DNA from: Flammulina velutipes
Lineage: Eukaryota > Basidiomycota > Agaricomycetes > Agaricales > Physalacriaceae
Reading direction: 5' to 3'
Assembly (NCBI GenBank): GCA_011800155.1
Contig: JAALGH010000011.1
Span: forward strand, 1,178,001 to 1,242,000
Length of the DNA stretch: 64,000 bases
Of this stretch, positions 32,229-43,568 are shown piece after piece; within the stretch, counting starts at the first letter, position 1, and each line of letters opens with the position of its first letter. The translations under genes were made by a program, and so were the position numbers. Under the pieces are notes generated by a model, which saw only the letters and a list, made by a program, of their open reading frames with translations, was not told the DNA's origin and did not search any database.

Positions 32229-32536
32229 GCCATGGCGCAAGCGATTTTGTAATTCTTGCTTTCTGGGATTTATTTATATTAATTGTCGTTTTTATTCAAG
32301 TATTGTTGTACCTGCTATACTACCGCTATCCATTTGTCTTTTCTGTGCTCCAATGAGGTATCTGGTGCATCCAGAATAGGCACGTGTGGCGTATGTGGTT
32401 GTAACAGTTCATTCCCATCCTTCCAATAATTACCTGCAGAACGGCCTCAAATGGAAAGAATGCAAACCTATAGAAAACATCTATTTAGAGCATGAGGTAT
32501 AGAATTTGGAGCCAGACATTCCTTCTACTATTAGTC
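32229..32536. other. Spacer after A4
   Basis: About 310 bp of AT-rich 3' flank with no gene; it corresponds to 34522-34839 between A5 and A6. A TGTGGCGT motif is at 32385-32392. Confidence 0.5.
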
Positions 32537-32665
32537 TTAGTCGAAGGCTTCATGGGAGGCGCCCATGATAGATTTTATGATAGAACGCCAACGGCTTGGG
32601 CGAGATTTCGATATATATGTGTCTTCGACTTGATAAGTAACATCGTACTGTACACAGTGACACAG
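32537..32665 (-). pseudogene. Orphan last exon of an A6-type gene
   Basis: The minus strand reads ISKSRPSRWRSIIKSIMGAS, then HEAFD and a stop. This is the counterpart of the A6 last exon (ISKSRRIRWRSIAKYAKGSP) at 34840-34980, with part of the preceding intron still matching. No other exons of that gene are present. It is a by-product of the A4/A5 tandem duplication. Confidence 0.8.
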
Positions 32666-32859
32666 GACGACAGTCTTGTGGAATGTGTTATGGTGGTCGG
32701 AACAGTCCGTTGATCCGGAATGCTCACGGTACTGCGTTCGTTGTTCTCTTATTGTCATGTTGTTTTTGTCCCCTCCATCATCTTGCCGGCCTTTAAATAC
32801 GGTTCTGGTCTCAAAATGCTCCTTCACCACCAACCCATACCATCATTCCCGTCTGCAAC

Positions 32860-34521
32860 ATGTCACGAATGCCTATTCTTGGGGAATACTTTGTCTTCAC
32901 GCTCAATCCTGCTGAGACTCTAGCTCGCATTCACGATGACCCAGAGGTCGCGGAAGCTTGCAAGGCTCTTCAAGCCAAATGCAAGAGGTACATTGGCTGC
33001 TGTGTCGCTGTACGTTGTTGTCTTCTCCCATCGAAAAACCGTAATGTAACTAAATTGTGGCGTTCCTGCAGTGGTGCACGATTCCCGTGCTGGGTAGTCT
33101 CGCTCCTATCAAGCTGTCCTTGGTTTCGCGGGGACTTGTGGCGCAGCCCAACGGCATAATCCCTGCAGACATGTCCGTGCCCATCTTGCCAACAACACAC
33201 CATCCTCGAAATCGCAAACCACTCATCGTCGACCCTCATCTACCGTGGGACGACTGCTACCATCTCACCTTGTCGGAGATGAGCGCTCGCGTCAGATACT
33301 CGCAATGGGACAGCCGACCGAGAGGAAAGTACGCGCTCTTGCCGCGAGGACAGACGGGCATTCTTGACGGTTACCAAGAAGACGACGAGCAATGGAAAGC
33401 CAAAATCAAGTATATGCAGGAAACGGGTGGTACGGACTTTGAGCCTGACCCTCTTCAAGATCCAGATGCGATGGAAAGGTATTATGATGAAATAAGAAAT
33501 GAGCCGGATTGGGTACCCATAAATGCTGGTGTATCGTCTCCGTTCGATGGGGATCCTCGAAATGGCGCTTGGGACTCAGAAAGTGAGACTTATTCCGACG
33601 AAGAAGAGCTAGGTACGCACAAGCCCCGTGCATTGTGGTTCGTGGTTAACACAAGCTTGACCTAGCCGATCCATCTATCCACTCCGTGGCCGCCGACTCA
33701 GCAAGTGAGCTCAATTTGGGACATCTTGCGAACTTCGACTATGCCGCAGCCTTGGATATAACATTGGACTTGGAGACGGTCCCAAGCGATGAACTGGCTG
33801 CCAATGTCTACGACTTCTATACAGAGCTCAAGGAACTGGGACAGTAAGCTTTTTTTCCAACTACTGGTGACTCTAAGTTGATCTTGCGATACTTAGGATC
33901 ATGATATCATATGCAACTAGAACACAGGCTTTACGCGATGAGGTGCGACGGCAGGATGCCGAGTTTGACGCCAAAGTGTCCCGCGCTCGTCAGTCACATT
34001 TAGACGACAAGAACACGCAATCTATTCTGCACAACGATAACGATACGTCAGACGATCTTGCTCCTGCGAATACGGACCGAAAGGTTGAGAGGGCAACATT
34101 TGACGAATCAGGAATCGCATCGCCAGTGGATGGTAAGTGTCTCTGCAACTCCGAGTCGTAACGTCCATTGACTTACCAGACCATCTAGATGCCAATTTAG
34201 CTCTTCCCGTCTGCCACCCAGTCAAAGCTAATTATGAGCTCCCAACAGCAACTCCTTCGACGGCGACGAACTCCGTCTCAAGTATGATGAAGGGCAACCC
34301 ATCTGCACCTACCTCTCCAACGCCTGAAGGTCAGCTTGCTCTGTAGGCGGCGAAAGCATAGCTCACTGACTGGAAAATTAGACATGAACCCATCTGAGCT
34401 ACGTTCGGGACGTCTACGGCGTACCATGCGATTTTTGAAGAGTCAATATGGCCACTTAGTTCAGGCGTCGAGGAAGGCTGGTTCGCAGTTAATGATTCGC
34501 TTCTCAATGTTATGCAAATAA
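32860..34521 (+). CDS. Family A protein A5, intact
   Basis: Tandem sister of A4, with the same six-exon plan. It begins MSRMPILGEYFVFTLNPAET, with KRYIGCC before intron 1. Core blocks are HHPRNRKPLIVDPHLPWDD (His replaces the Pro of PPLPW), GKYALLPRGQTGILDGYQED and ETGGTDFEPDPLQDPD. Later blocks are LDLETVPSDELAANVYDFY, EVRRQDAEFDAKVSRARQ and the spliced basic end FLKSQYGHLVQASRKAGSQ...RFSMLCK. All exons are open with consistent splice phases. It has no B partner: its upstream flank is the copied half of the B2/A4 spacer, fused to the orphan A6-type exon. Function unknown. Confidence 0.83.
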
Positions 34522-34839
34522 TCTGTTACCGTTATGTATGTATGTATGGTGTGCGATACTTCATGTTTTCGGTGGACAGATTATATATCTATATCTTGAT
34601 TGTTGTATTTATTTCCGTATCGTTATATATTACCATCTATACTGCCATTCCTTTGCACTTCCTATGCCTTAACGATGAATACTAGGGGATCCGGATGTGC
34701 CAGATGTGTGGCGCAGTAAATACGATTTAGACTGATAAAGACTTTATTTCATAAACATGAAGACGTAACGACAAGGATGTACTCCAGAAGAAAAATATAT
34801 AAGAACACCTAAACGGTAAATCTAACAGGAGACAGGCAT

Positions 34840-36474
34840 TTAAAGTGCCTTCGATAATAAGCTGTAGAAATTTGAACTAGACATTCTTCTGGTCTTAGTC
34901 GGTTCTCGGGGGGAACCCTTGGCATATTTCGCAATAGAACGCCAGCGGATCCGACGAGATTTCGATATATCTGTGTTTAGATGGAATCAGTAACTTTGTA
35001 CATACTCAAGTATAGTCAACAACTGACCATTCATCACGTATGTAATCGCATCCGTCGCATCTATAGTCAACGTATCGCCAGTTGGGAGCTTGAAGAACGG
35101 CGAGAACGGTTGATTGTTTCCGTTTGGTGCGCTGACGGTAGTTGACGAAGCCTGCGATTTGGACATGGGCGGAATCTCGACTCGGAGAGAACCCATCATC
35201 GGAGAAAGATGCAAACCAAGATGCGTCGTGCATTGAAAGATATCTTCGGCACCATTTGGACTGCGCACCACATCGGTCTCATCGGTGTTGTATGTACTAG
35301 AGTCACTTATTGAAAATGACTGACGAGCAGCAGCGACTCTAGCGTCTAATTCTGCATCCTTGCGTTGGACTTCAGCGACGGCAGCTGCTACCTTTGCTCG
35401 ATACGTCATAAGGATCCTACCGATAAATATTAGTTTTGAAAGCTCCCAGGCGACTGAAGTAAATGCCTCACTCTCCCATCTCGACCAACTACTCGTAGAA
35501 ATCGAATATGTTGTCTGCCAGCTCGTCAACTGGAACGGTCTCCAGATCCACTGTGAGATCGACTATCGGAGAATGGTCAAGCTGACGTGGCCTTTCCTCT
35601 CGCAACGAGTCGTACGAAGTAAATCGCGAGGTTGAGTCTGTCTCAACCAAAGGACTTCCTTCTAGGGATTATGTGAATTGAGTACATTTTGGATACTAAG
35701 GAATACATACGATTCGAACCGTTGGCAGAAATGAGATCTGTAGGATCATCTGTAGCCTCCAGGCAAGGATCAGCGAGTTCTTTGCTGTCGTTCGGTACGA
35801 CTTCGTTGAGGTCCGGGAGTTGACTGGGGTCTAGCTCAGTTTTGAGGTTCTCATACTTAGAATTCCTCGATGCGTTCCAAATCTTCGATTGAAGGGGGGT
35901 CGAAATCAATACTGCCAGTTTCAGCCATATCGCGGAGTTTCCCTCGCCACTGGTCGTCGTCTGTGCGCTGGAACCCCAGGATGCAGGTTTGATGTCGAGA
36001 CAACAGGGTGTATTTTCCGCGTAGGCGAACATCTCGTTCACGATACAAGACGCGAACGATCATTGTGGCTGGCGTGGAGTGATAGCAGTTGTCCCATGGA
36101 AGTGGAGGGTCTACAACAAGAGGCTTTCGTCCGCGAGGATGATGTGTCGTTGGAAAGATGGGAATAGACATGTCCTCGATAACGAAACCTTTGGGATACG
36201 TCGCAAGGCCACGAGACACCATCGACATCTCAAAAGGAAAGAGAGCGCCAACTGCGGGGACACCAGTCCACTGTAGCAGAAAATGTGAGCATTATGCGTG
36301 TACAAGGAAGTTGATACGTACACCAATGCAACAACCAATGTACCTTTTACACCGTGCCCCGAGAGCCTCGCACGCTGCCGCTACCTCTGGATCATCTAGT
36401 ATGAGATTCAAAGTTTGTGATGGGTTAAGCTTGAATACGAAGTATTCGCCGAGTACGGGGAGATGAGGCTCCAT
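34840..36474 (-). pseudogene. Family A copy A6, broken
   Basis: Same exon plan as A2 and A10, and convergent with A5. Start 36474 (MEPHLPVLGEYFVFKLNPSQ). Two lesions are visible. A 4-base insertion after IEEF (near 35857) gives an immediate TAA. A TAG at 35489-35491 replaces a Glu codon in FYEELLEMGE. The remaining parts are otherwise well kept: VEVQRKDAELDARVAAARQ-like coiled coil, spacer, and spliced end SKSRRIRWRSIAKYAKGSP. The protein would stop after about 170 residues. Decay is recent, since most frames remain open. Confidence 0.8.
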
Positions 36475-36754
36475 GGGAAGGAATCAGGACGCCGTATGCT
36501 GATGATCCCGCGAACCATTTTATACGACCAGAGAACAAGAACACAATTGAAGAACAATAACCATTAAGAACAAGCACAAGGTCGAGATTGGCAAGTCTAC
36601 ATCAAAGTATGAGGACAAGGAAGATCACGGTCACATTATTATGTGATTATGTCATCCCGAGCCCCGCCACTTTTTCGGGAAAAACAAGTGTAATGGCGAA
36701 AGAACAGATAGGATTAGAATAGTCAGATAATACAATATTTCAGTATTAATACTA

Positions 36755-38431
36755 CTAACGCCACAAGATATCAGTGTATCGGGACCCAACCTTCATCGCA
36801 GCCTTGATCATTCGGATAGGCGCGCTCTTCGTAGAGTGTATCAATGACCCCCAACAGCACCGACGTGGTTTCAGTAGATCTATGTCTGATTATGGCCGCG
36901 TGAGTATACTACGTTTGGAGAGAATTGCGGTCCACTTACCTTCAGGCGTAGTCGAAGGAGCAAGCGTTGTTGTCGATAATGTGGCATTCGTTGTGGCCGC
37001 AGTATTCACGCCTATTGTCCACACATCGCCAGGTTGATGATCATACGGTGCTGAGATGCACTCTCGGGCGTCACATACGGTAATGGTAGTTGACGACACC
37101 TCTGAGTGTGTCTGGTGTATATCCTCGCCAGAGACCATCTTCTGGTGAATCGGAGTGCATGGAGGAGAAATCTTTTCTGAGATGCACGGAACCAACGATA
37201 CAGAACATTTGTGGGGATCGTTGCTATCCTCGGCGACTGGACTTGATCAGCAGCGACTTTGGCATCAAATTCAGCATCCTGACGTTGAACGTCAGCTAGA
37301 GCAGCCGCAACTTTTGCTCGGTGTACCAGAATGATTCTATCAGGCCACATCAATAAACGATCAACAAACCAATGAGAAAAGGGCTTACTCTCCCATTTCC
37401 AGCAGTTCCTCGTAAAAGTCATAGATGTTGTCGGCCAATTCGTCAGCTGGCACCGTTTCCAGATCCAGCGTGACATCTATTGCTGGTGAGTAGTCGAATT
37501 GGCGGGCCATTTCCTCTCGCAGCGAGTCGTACCAAAGTCGTACGAAGAGCTATATGACACTGATTCCGTTTCATCGCAGTTCGAAGAGTTTCCTTCTGAT
37601 TCATTGAATAAGTGAGTAGTTGGTACTGCAGAAAGGGATACGTACCGTCTGAACATTCGAGAGAATTGTGATCGGTGAGCTCATTCGTAGCCTCGGGCTG
37701 AGCGAGTTGCGCATGTTCGTCATTCTTCGGTATCTCTTCGTTGGGTACTGGGCGCTGGCTGACATCTAGCTCCGTTTTGAGGCTCTCGTAGAATTCCTCA
37801 ATACCTTCCTGATCTTCAATAGGATCGGGCTCAAAGTCCGTACCGCCAGATTCCTCCATATCGAGTAGTTTTTCTCGCCATTTGTTATCATCAATCTGCT
37901 GGAAGTCGAGGATGGCTGTTTGCTGACGAGGCATATAGCTGTTTGCTGACGAGGCATGAGGGCATATTTTCCCCGCGCGCGAATATCACGTTCGCGGTAG
38001 AGAGCGCGAACTGTCACCACAGCTAATGTGCAGTGATAGCAATCGTCCCATGGAAGCGGGGGATCGGTAATGAGAGACTTTCGTCCTCGAGGATGATGAG
38101 TTGTTGGAAGAATGGGGAGAGACATCTCTTAGGTGATGTATTCTCTAGGATACGACGCGAGACCACGGGACACCCATGGACATTTTGAAGGGAAAAAGAG
38201 TGCCCACTGCAGGAATGCCAGTCTGCTGTAGTGGATATGAGCATGCCGTACGTGCAAGAAATGTAATACAATACACACAGTAATGCAACAACCAATGTAT
38301 CTTTTGCATCGTGCCTCAAGAGCCTTGCATGTATTCGCTACCTCTGGATCATCCAGAATGAGATTCAGAGTTTGCGATGGATCAAGCTTGAACACAAAGT
38401 ATTCGCCCCGTGCCGGGAGGTGAGGCGCCAT
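36755..38431 (-). pseudogene. Family A copy A7, broken
   Basis: Start 38431 (MAPHLPARGEYFVFKLDPSQ). Lesions in order: an extra G in the MSMVSRG codons (near 38176); a TAA at the ITEEMS position where other copies have a sense codon (near 38132); and a 23-bp direct duplication covering the MPRQQTAI codons (about 37914-37957), which shifts the frame. The rest still reads as family A: LDMEESGGTDFEPDPIEDQE, a VQRQDAEFDAKVAA-type coiled coil, and the spliced end SLIHSTKSAPIRMIKAAMKVG. Not functional as a full-length protein. Confidence 0.8.
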
Positions 38432-38682
38432 GGAAATGAAGGATCCCGAGCCTCATTTCGAGAGCTTATAAAGAGGAACAAAAAGAGCCCGTTTATTAGA
38501 GAACAATAAGTAGTGGGAGAACAAGAGACATATTCGCACGATCCGGCTCATCTCTGTAAAAGTGTTACACGTGATCTCAATGTTCTTTCCGCGATGAAAG
38601 CGTTCAACTTCAACATACAGAACCAATACTACATAATAGCAGCATGAATAAATAGGACAGCTAGCTACGTATCCCAAATCTA

Positions 38683-40254
38683 CTACGAAAAGCACAGCAT
38701 ACTAGTGCATCGACTGTAACAAATTGATCCAGCCTTCCTCGTAGCCTTGATCGTTTTCCTACATGTCCTCTTCATAGATTGTGTGACGCGCCAACAGCTC
38801 CGAGGATATTTCAGGGGATACGCGTCCGTTTCTAGACTCAGTGAGCATATTTTCTATTTCGTTGTATTCAGCTTACCTTTCGGTGACGAAGCAGTAAGCG
38901 TTTGTGATGACAGGTTGTCATTTGGAATGGATTCAACATCTACTGCATTTCCAACAGGTCCATATTCAGGCTGAGAATCGAAGGGTATCGGGATGGCATC
39001 CGGCTGTTTTGCCTCGAGAGATTCCATCGCGGCACGATGCGGGACTCGGAGAATACTTTCTTCAGCTTTGACAAAGTTCTGCAAGCGTTCCTGTGCGTCC
39101 GCACTATCAGTCTCGTTCGTTTCATAGGGAGCTTCGCTGTCGTCAACTATTGAACAAGACCGCTGAGCAGCGACGACTTTCGCGTCAAATTCCGCATCCT
39201 GGCGTTGAACCTCAGCTAGAGCTGTTTCCACCTTCGTTTGATGTGCCATGATGATTCTATAAAGTCTTATTGATAAATGTTCAGAATCATAGACGATGGA
39301 TACTCACTCTCCCATTTCCTGCAACTCGTTGTAAAAGTCGTACACATTATTGGCCAGCTCGTCTCCAGGTCCAGCGTGAGATCAATAGCCGGCGAATAGT
39401 CGAACTGATGTGCCATTTTCTCTTCAAACGAGTCGCACGAAGAGGTCCGGGACACCGAATCTGTCTCTTCGTGGTCGGAACAGGAACCTATTGAATGACT
39501 TGAGTTAAACAGATTCGGCAGTAGAATAAGATACTTACTATTTGACTCTCTGAAGGACTCCACGTCGTTTAAAGGCCCATCATCCACGTCCTCTACATTG
39601 GTTCCCTTCGTTTTGAGAGACATGTCTGGCTCGGTTTTGAGGGTCTCGTAGAACGCGTCAATAGCTTCCTGGTCCTCCATATGATCTGGCTCAAAGTCTA
39701 TGCCGCCGGTTTCGTCCATATCAAAGAGCTTTTCACGCCATTCACCGTCATCAGTTTGCTGACTTCTGAGGATGGCTGTCTGCTGGCGAGGGAGTAAGGC
39801 GTACTTGCCTCGCGGACGAACATCCCGCTCACGGTATGGGACACGGACTATCATCTCAGCTATGGTGCAGTGATAGCAGTCATCCCAGGGGAGAGGAGGG
39901 TCGACGTCAGAGGTTTTCGTCCTCGAGGATGATACATTGTGGGAAGGATGGGAAGAGTCATCGCTTCAGTTATGAAGCCTTTAGGATGTGCCGCGAGACC
40001 ATTGACATCTTGAATGGAAAGAGAGTGCCAACTGCGGGAACGCCAGTCCACTGTGGCGGAAATTGTTAGTTATACCGTATGCATAAGGAAGTGGTACGCA
40101 CACCAATACAACAACCAATGTATTTTTTGCATCGCGTCCCCAGCGCCTCGCATGCCTCTGCTACTTCTGGATCATCCAGAATGAGATTCAAAGTTTGCAC
40201 TGGATTTAACGTGAACACGAAATATTCGCCTAGTACAGGAAGATGAGGCGCCAT
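38683..40254 (-). pseudogene. Family A copy A8, broken
   Basis: Start 40254 (MAPHLPVLGEYFVFTLNPVQ). About 8 bases are missing in the MSMVSRG region (near 40000), followed by a stop in the new frame. One base is missing in the KPLIVDPP codons (near 39906). About 13 bases are missing at LETVPxDE (near 39362). Surviving blocks are GKYALLPRQQTAIL, ETGGIDFEPDHMEDQE, EVQRQDAEFDAKVVAAQR and the spliced end SMKRTCRKTIKATRKAGS. It lies in a run of three broken copies A6-A8. Confidence 0.8.
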
Positions 40255-40531
40255 GGGAAGGAATGTGTGTGTTGCTGATCCTACGACCCATCTTATACGA
40301 CCAGAGAAACAAGAGGACAATTAGAGAACAATAGCCGGCCGCAACATCACTTGTCATCAGAGTACGAGGACAACGTCGATTACGGTCACGTTATGTGACA
40401 AGTACATCCCGCCGGTATCCCGCCTCTTTTTCGGGAATAGACTGGAGCCACGATAACATGAGCATAACATTGAGAAAAAACAATACATAATTTGAATAGC
40501 TAAGTGGTATACTGATTCACTACTAGTAATA

Positions 40532-42194
40532 CTAACAACATAACATATCGGAACATCGATTATAACAAACTGACCCAACCTTCCTCGTAGCCTTGATTAT
40601 TTGGATGGGCGCGTTCTTCATAGATCGCGTGAGTGATCGCCAAAAGTGCCGACTTGGTTTCATTTCATCTATTTGAATTTCTGAATATAGCTCATGAGTA
40701 TGCTGAATTTGGATAATATTACTGTTGGCTTACCTGCGGGTGTAGAAGGAACAAGTGTCGTTGTTGACAATCTGGTATTCGTTGCGGCTGCAGCGCTCAC
40801 AGCTGTTGTAGGTGCGTCGTCGGGCTGATGATCGGACGGCGTTGAAATGCACCGGTCAGCGTCGCCTGCGGCCATGGTATTTGAAGACTCCTGTGATCGC
40901 GTTTGGTGTGCATCCTCCTCAGAGATCGTCATCTTCTGTTCAATTGGCGGAGTACAAGGAGGAGAAAGCTTTTCTGTGAGGCACGAGACAGATGATATTG
41001 AACCCTCGGAGGGAGTATCACTGCCCTCAGTGGACAATTTTGATTGACGAGCAGCAGCAACTTTCGCGTCAAATTCGGCATCCTGACGTTGAACGTTAGC
41101 TAAAGCTGCTGCCACCTTCGCTCGATGTGCAAGAAGGATTCTATCAGACCACACATGAGCAATGATCCAATTCAACGAAGTAAAAGAGCCTCACTCTCCC
41201 ATCTCCAGCAGTTCCTCATAAAAGTCAAACATGTTGTCGGCCAATTCGTCGACTGGCACCATCTCCAGATCAAGAGTGAGATCGATTACTGGGGTATAAT
41301 CAAACTGGCGCGCCATTTCCTCCCGGAACACATCGTAGGAAGAGCTTTGGGAGACCGAATCAGCATCTTCGGAATCCAGAGAGGTTTGCACTATATATGG
41401 ACAGTGTAAGTAAAGAAGACTTATCAGAATGATGATACATACCATCTGCTTCTCCAATGGAGTCGAGATCCATTAGTGGGTCGTCATCCAAGCTCAAGTC
41501 CACATCTTCGAGCTCCGGGCCACCTATCGGTTCCTTCGATTTTATGCACATATCTGGCTCTGATTTGAGGACCTCGTAGAAGGCTTCGATACCTTCCTGG
41601 TCTTGGATAGGCTCAGGCTCAAAATCTGTACCACCAGTTCTGTCCATGTCGATGAGTTTCTCTCGCCATTTGCCATCATCGGCCTCCTGGAGCTCGAGGA
41701 TGCATCTCTGTTGGCGTGGCATCAGGGCGTACTTTCCGCGGGGTCGAACATCTCGTTCACGATACAGTACACGGACCATCATCATAGCCAAAGTGCAATG
41801 GTAGCAGTTATCCCAAGGAAGGGGAGGGTCGACAATAAGAGGTTTGCGTCCTCGAGGATGATGGACTGTTGGAAGGATGGGGATAGACATGTCCTCGGTG
41901 ACAAAGCCTTTAGGATACGCCACGAGACCGCGAGATACCATCGACATCTCGAAGGGAAAGAGAGTGCCGACTGTTGGGATACCAGTCCACTGTGGCGGAA
42001 TTTGTGAGTGTAGGGTGCGCACAAAGGAAGCCGATACGTACACCAATGCAGCAGCCAACATATTTTTTACATCGTGCTCCCAAAGCTTCGCATTCTCTTG
42101 CTACCTCTGGATCATCCAGAATGAGATTCAACGTTTGCGACGGGTTGAGCTTGAACACAAAATATTCGCCAAGTACGGGGAGATGAGGCGCCAT
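40532..42194 (-). CDS. Family A protein A9, intact, head to head with B3
   Basis: Five exons from start 42194. Blocks: GEYFVFKLNPSQTLNLILDD, YVGCC; HHPRGRKPLIVDPPLPWDN; GKYALMPRQQRCILELQE; RTGGTDFEPEPIQDQEGIE; acidic linker; LDLEMVPVDELADNMFDFYEE; ANVQRQDAEFDAKVAAARQ; a long Ser/Thr/Pro spacer; and the spliced end HFWRSLTRSMKN followed by PIQIIKATRKVGS and SDMLCC. The protein ends in two cysteines, as in some prenylated Rab proteins, but other copies do not keep this, so lipidation is only a possibility. B3 starts 362 bp away on the other strand. Function unknown. Confidence 0.84.
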
Positions 42195-42556
42195 GGGAAG
42201 AAATGCGTGTGTTGCTGATTCTGGCCTCCATCCTATATAGTTTAGCAAGGACAAGAGAACCAAAAGAAAACAATTGGAGAACAAGGACGATCAGATCATG
42301 TGATTCGCTCATCTCTTGTTTTCGTCGTCGAGCCGAGATTCTTGTTCCTACTTTTGGTTCAGCTTTTGTTTCTTTCTATCAATCACTATGATGGAGCTAT
42401 TCTTCTTCCCTCTGCCTTGTTTTCTGGTTGCGATCAGGTCTGGCCCTTGCGACATGACAGACCTTTTTATACCGTCCACTCAGTGGATAGGATGTCTCAT
42501 ATTTCTCCCCATCCCTCCTTAGCTCATCTACCTATACACTCTTCTGTCCATCTGGC
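42195..42556. promoter_or_regulatory. Bidirectional promoter region A9/B3
   Basis: A 362-bp divergent spacer. The A9 side shows TTGTTCTC-type elements (minus strand ccttgttctccaattgttttc), as in other A genes. The B3 side has a ctttttataccg run about 80 nt before the B3 start. No CATTGAA repeats are present here, unlike the B1/A2 and A10/B4 spacers. Confidence 0.5.
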
Positions 42557-43430
42557 ATGGCTCTCAACCCTTTCGGTACTTTGGCTCCCAAGGACCGTCA
42601 CGTACCCGCTGTTCCGCTGAAGAACGGCAAAATCGCAGCTGTTAAAGCGTCCCTTATCCTCCCATACTACGACATGGGCCTCGCCATCGAGAAGGAAATC
42701 CAGAACTCTCAGACTGTGGCAGATGCTGATGGATTTCGTCTTGTTGGGTCCTTTCGACCAACGGCTCTGACCCGCCACACCCGCCGCATTTCTAACATAA
42801 CGAAGCATGTTTCTGACCGAGTGTGCAAAGGGGTACGTCCTGGTGCCCCATGCTCTCCCCCACGTTGGGCAAAGCAACTTTCTGGTCTCTCATGGGTGTA
42901 TCCCATGGGCACGTTTGACGGTCTTAATCTGAACAACTTGCCTGCCGTACTCCGCAAGTTCGCGATCCCCGTTGTCCAGGAAGGTGACGATGATGTCCTC
43001 ACTGTTTCCGAGAACATAGAAACTGTACCTCCGTGGAAATGCTCAAAACTGGACCCCGAGACTGGCCGGCCTCGCACTCAGTGGTTCATCACCATCCCGT
43101 TTGCCTTACAAAACGGGGAACGCCCGACCATTCCATGGAGTACAGGCCTCGGGAATGATTGCTACCAGATTCCGGAATCGACTTTTCGAACTCTGAACGC
43201 TCGCTGTTTGCTCCGAATCGAAAAATTCTTCACCGAATGTCAGGATGACCCTCGGCTTCTGCGTCAATTCTACTCAGACTTAAGTGCGGCAGAAAAGGTC
43301 AGTAATGGCTTGTAAATCATGCTTCGTTTCCTAATCATCGCTGTAGATACGTGCGGGCCCGCCAAAGGATCACTGCTCAATACGGTCTGACAAAACTTCT
43401 CGAAGGTTGCAGAATGGACGAGTGTTTTAA
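42557..43430 (+). CDS. Family B protein B3, head to head with A9
   Basis: 274 aa from exons 42557-43297 and 43347-43430. The start lies in the ctggcATG context shared by B1 and B4. Blocks: KIAAVKASLILPYYDMGLAI, SWVYPMGTFDGLNLNNLPAV, VPPWKCSKLDPETGRPRTQW, FALQNGERPTIPW, and RIEKFFTECQDDPRLLRQFY. The spliced tail is IRAGPPKDHCSIRSDKTSRR. It is tail to tail with A10, 138 bp apart. The last exon is the sequence found as a relic at 9095-9145. No recognised domain; intact. Confidence 0.8.
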
Positions 43431-43568
43431 TCAGCTCTCGCTGGAAACTACACTCTCTTCAACCTCTGTCTTGAAATAATTGTATTATATTAATAATTCA
43501 ACGAAAGATACTACATAGCCGACATTGAGCAAACAGTAATAATGCACTAGTACTAATAGTACAACAAA

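Larger units (their letters stand above)
30391..34990. repeat. Direct tandem duplication, two units of about 2.3 kb
   Basis: Unit 1 is about 30391-32691 and unit 2 about 32692-34990. Each begins with the same tggtggtcggaac promoter sequence, carries an A gene (A4, A5) and ends with the terminal exon of a convergent A6-type gene. In unit 1 that exon is an orphan. The layout is what unequal crossing-over within the A6 last intron would leave. Confidence 0.85.
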
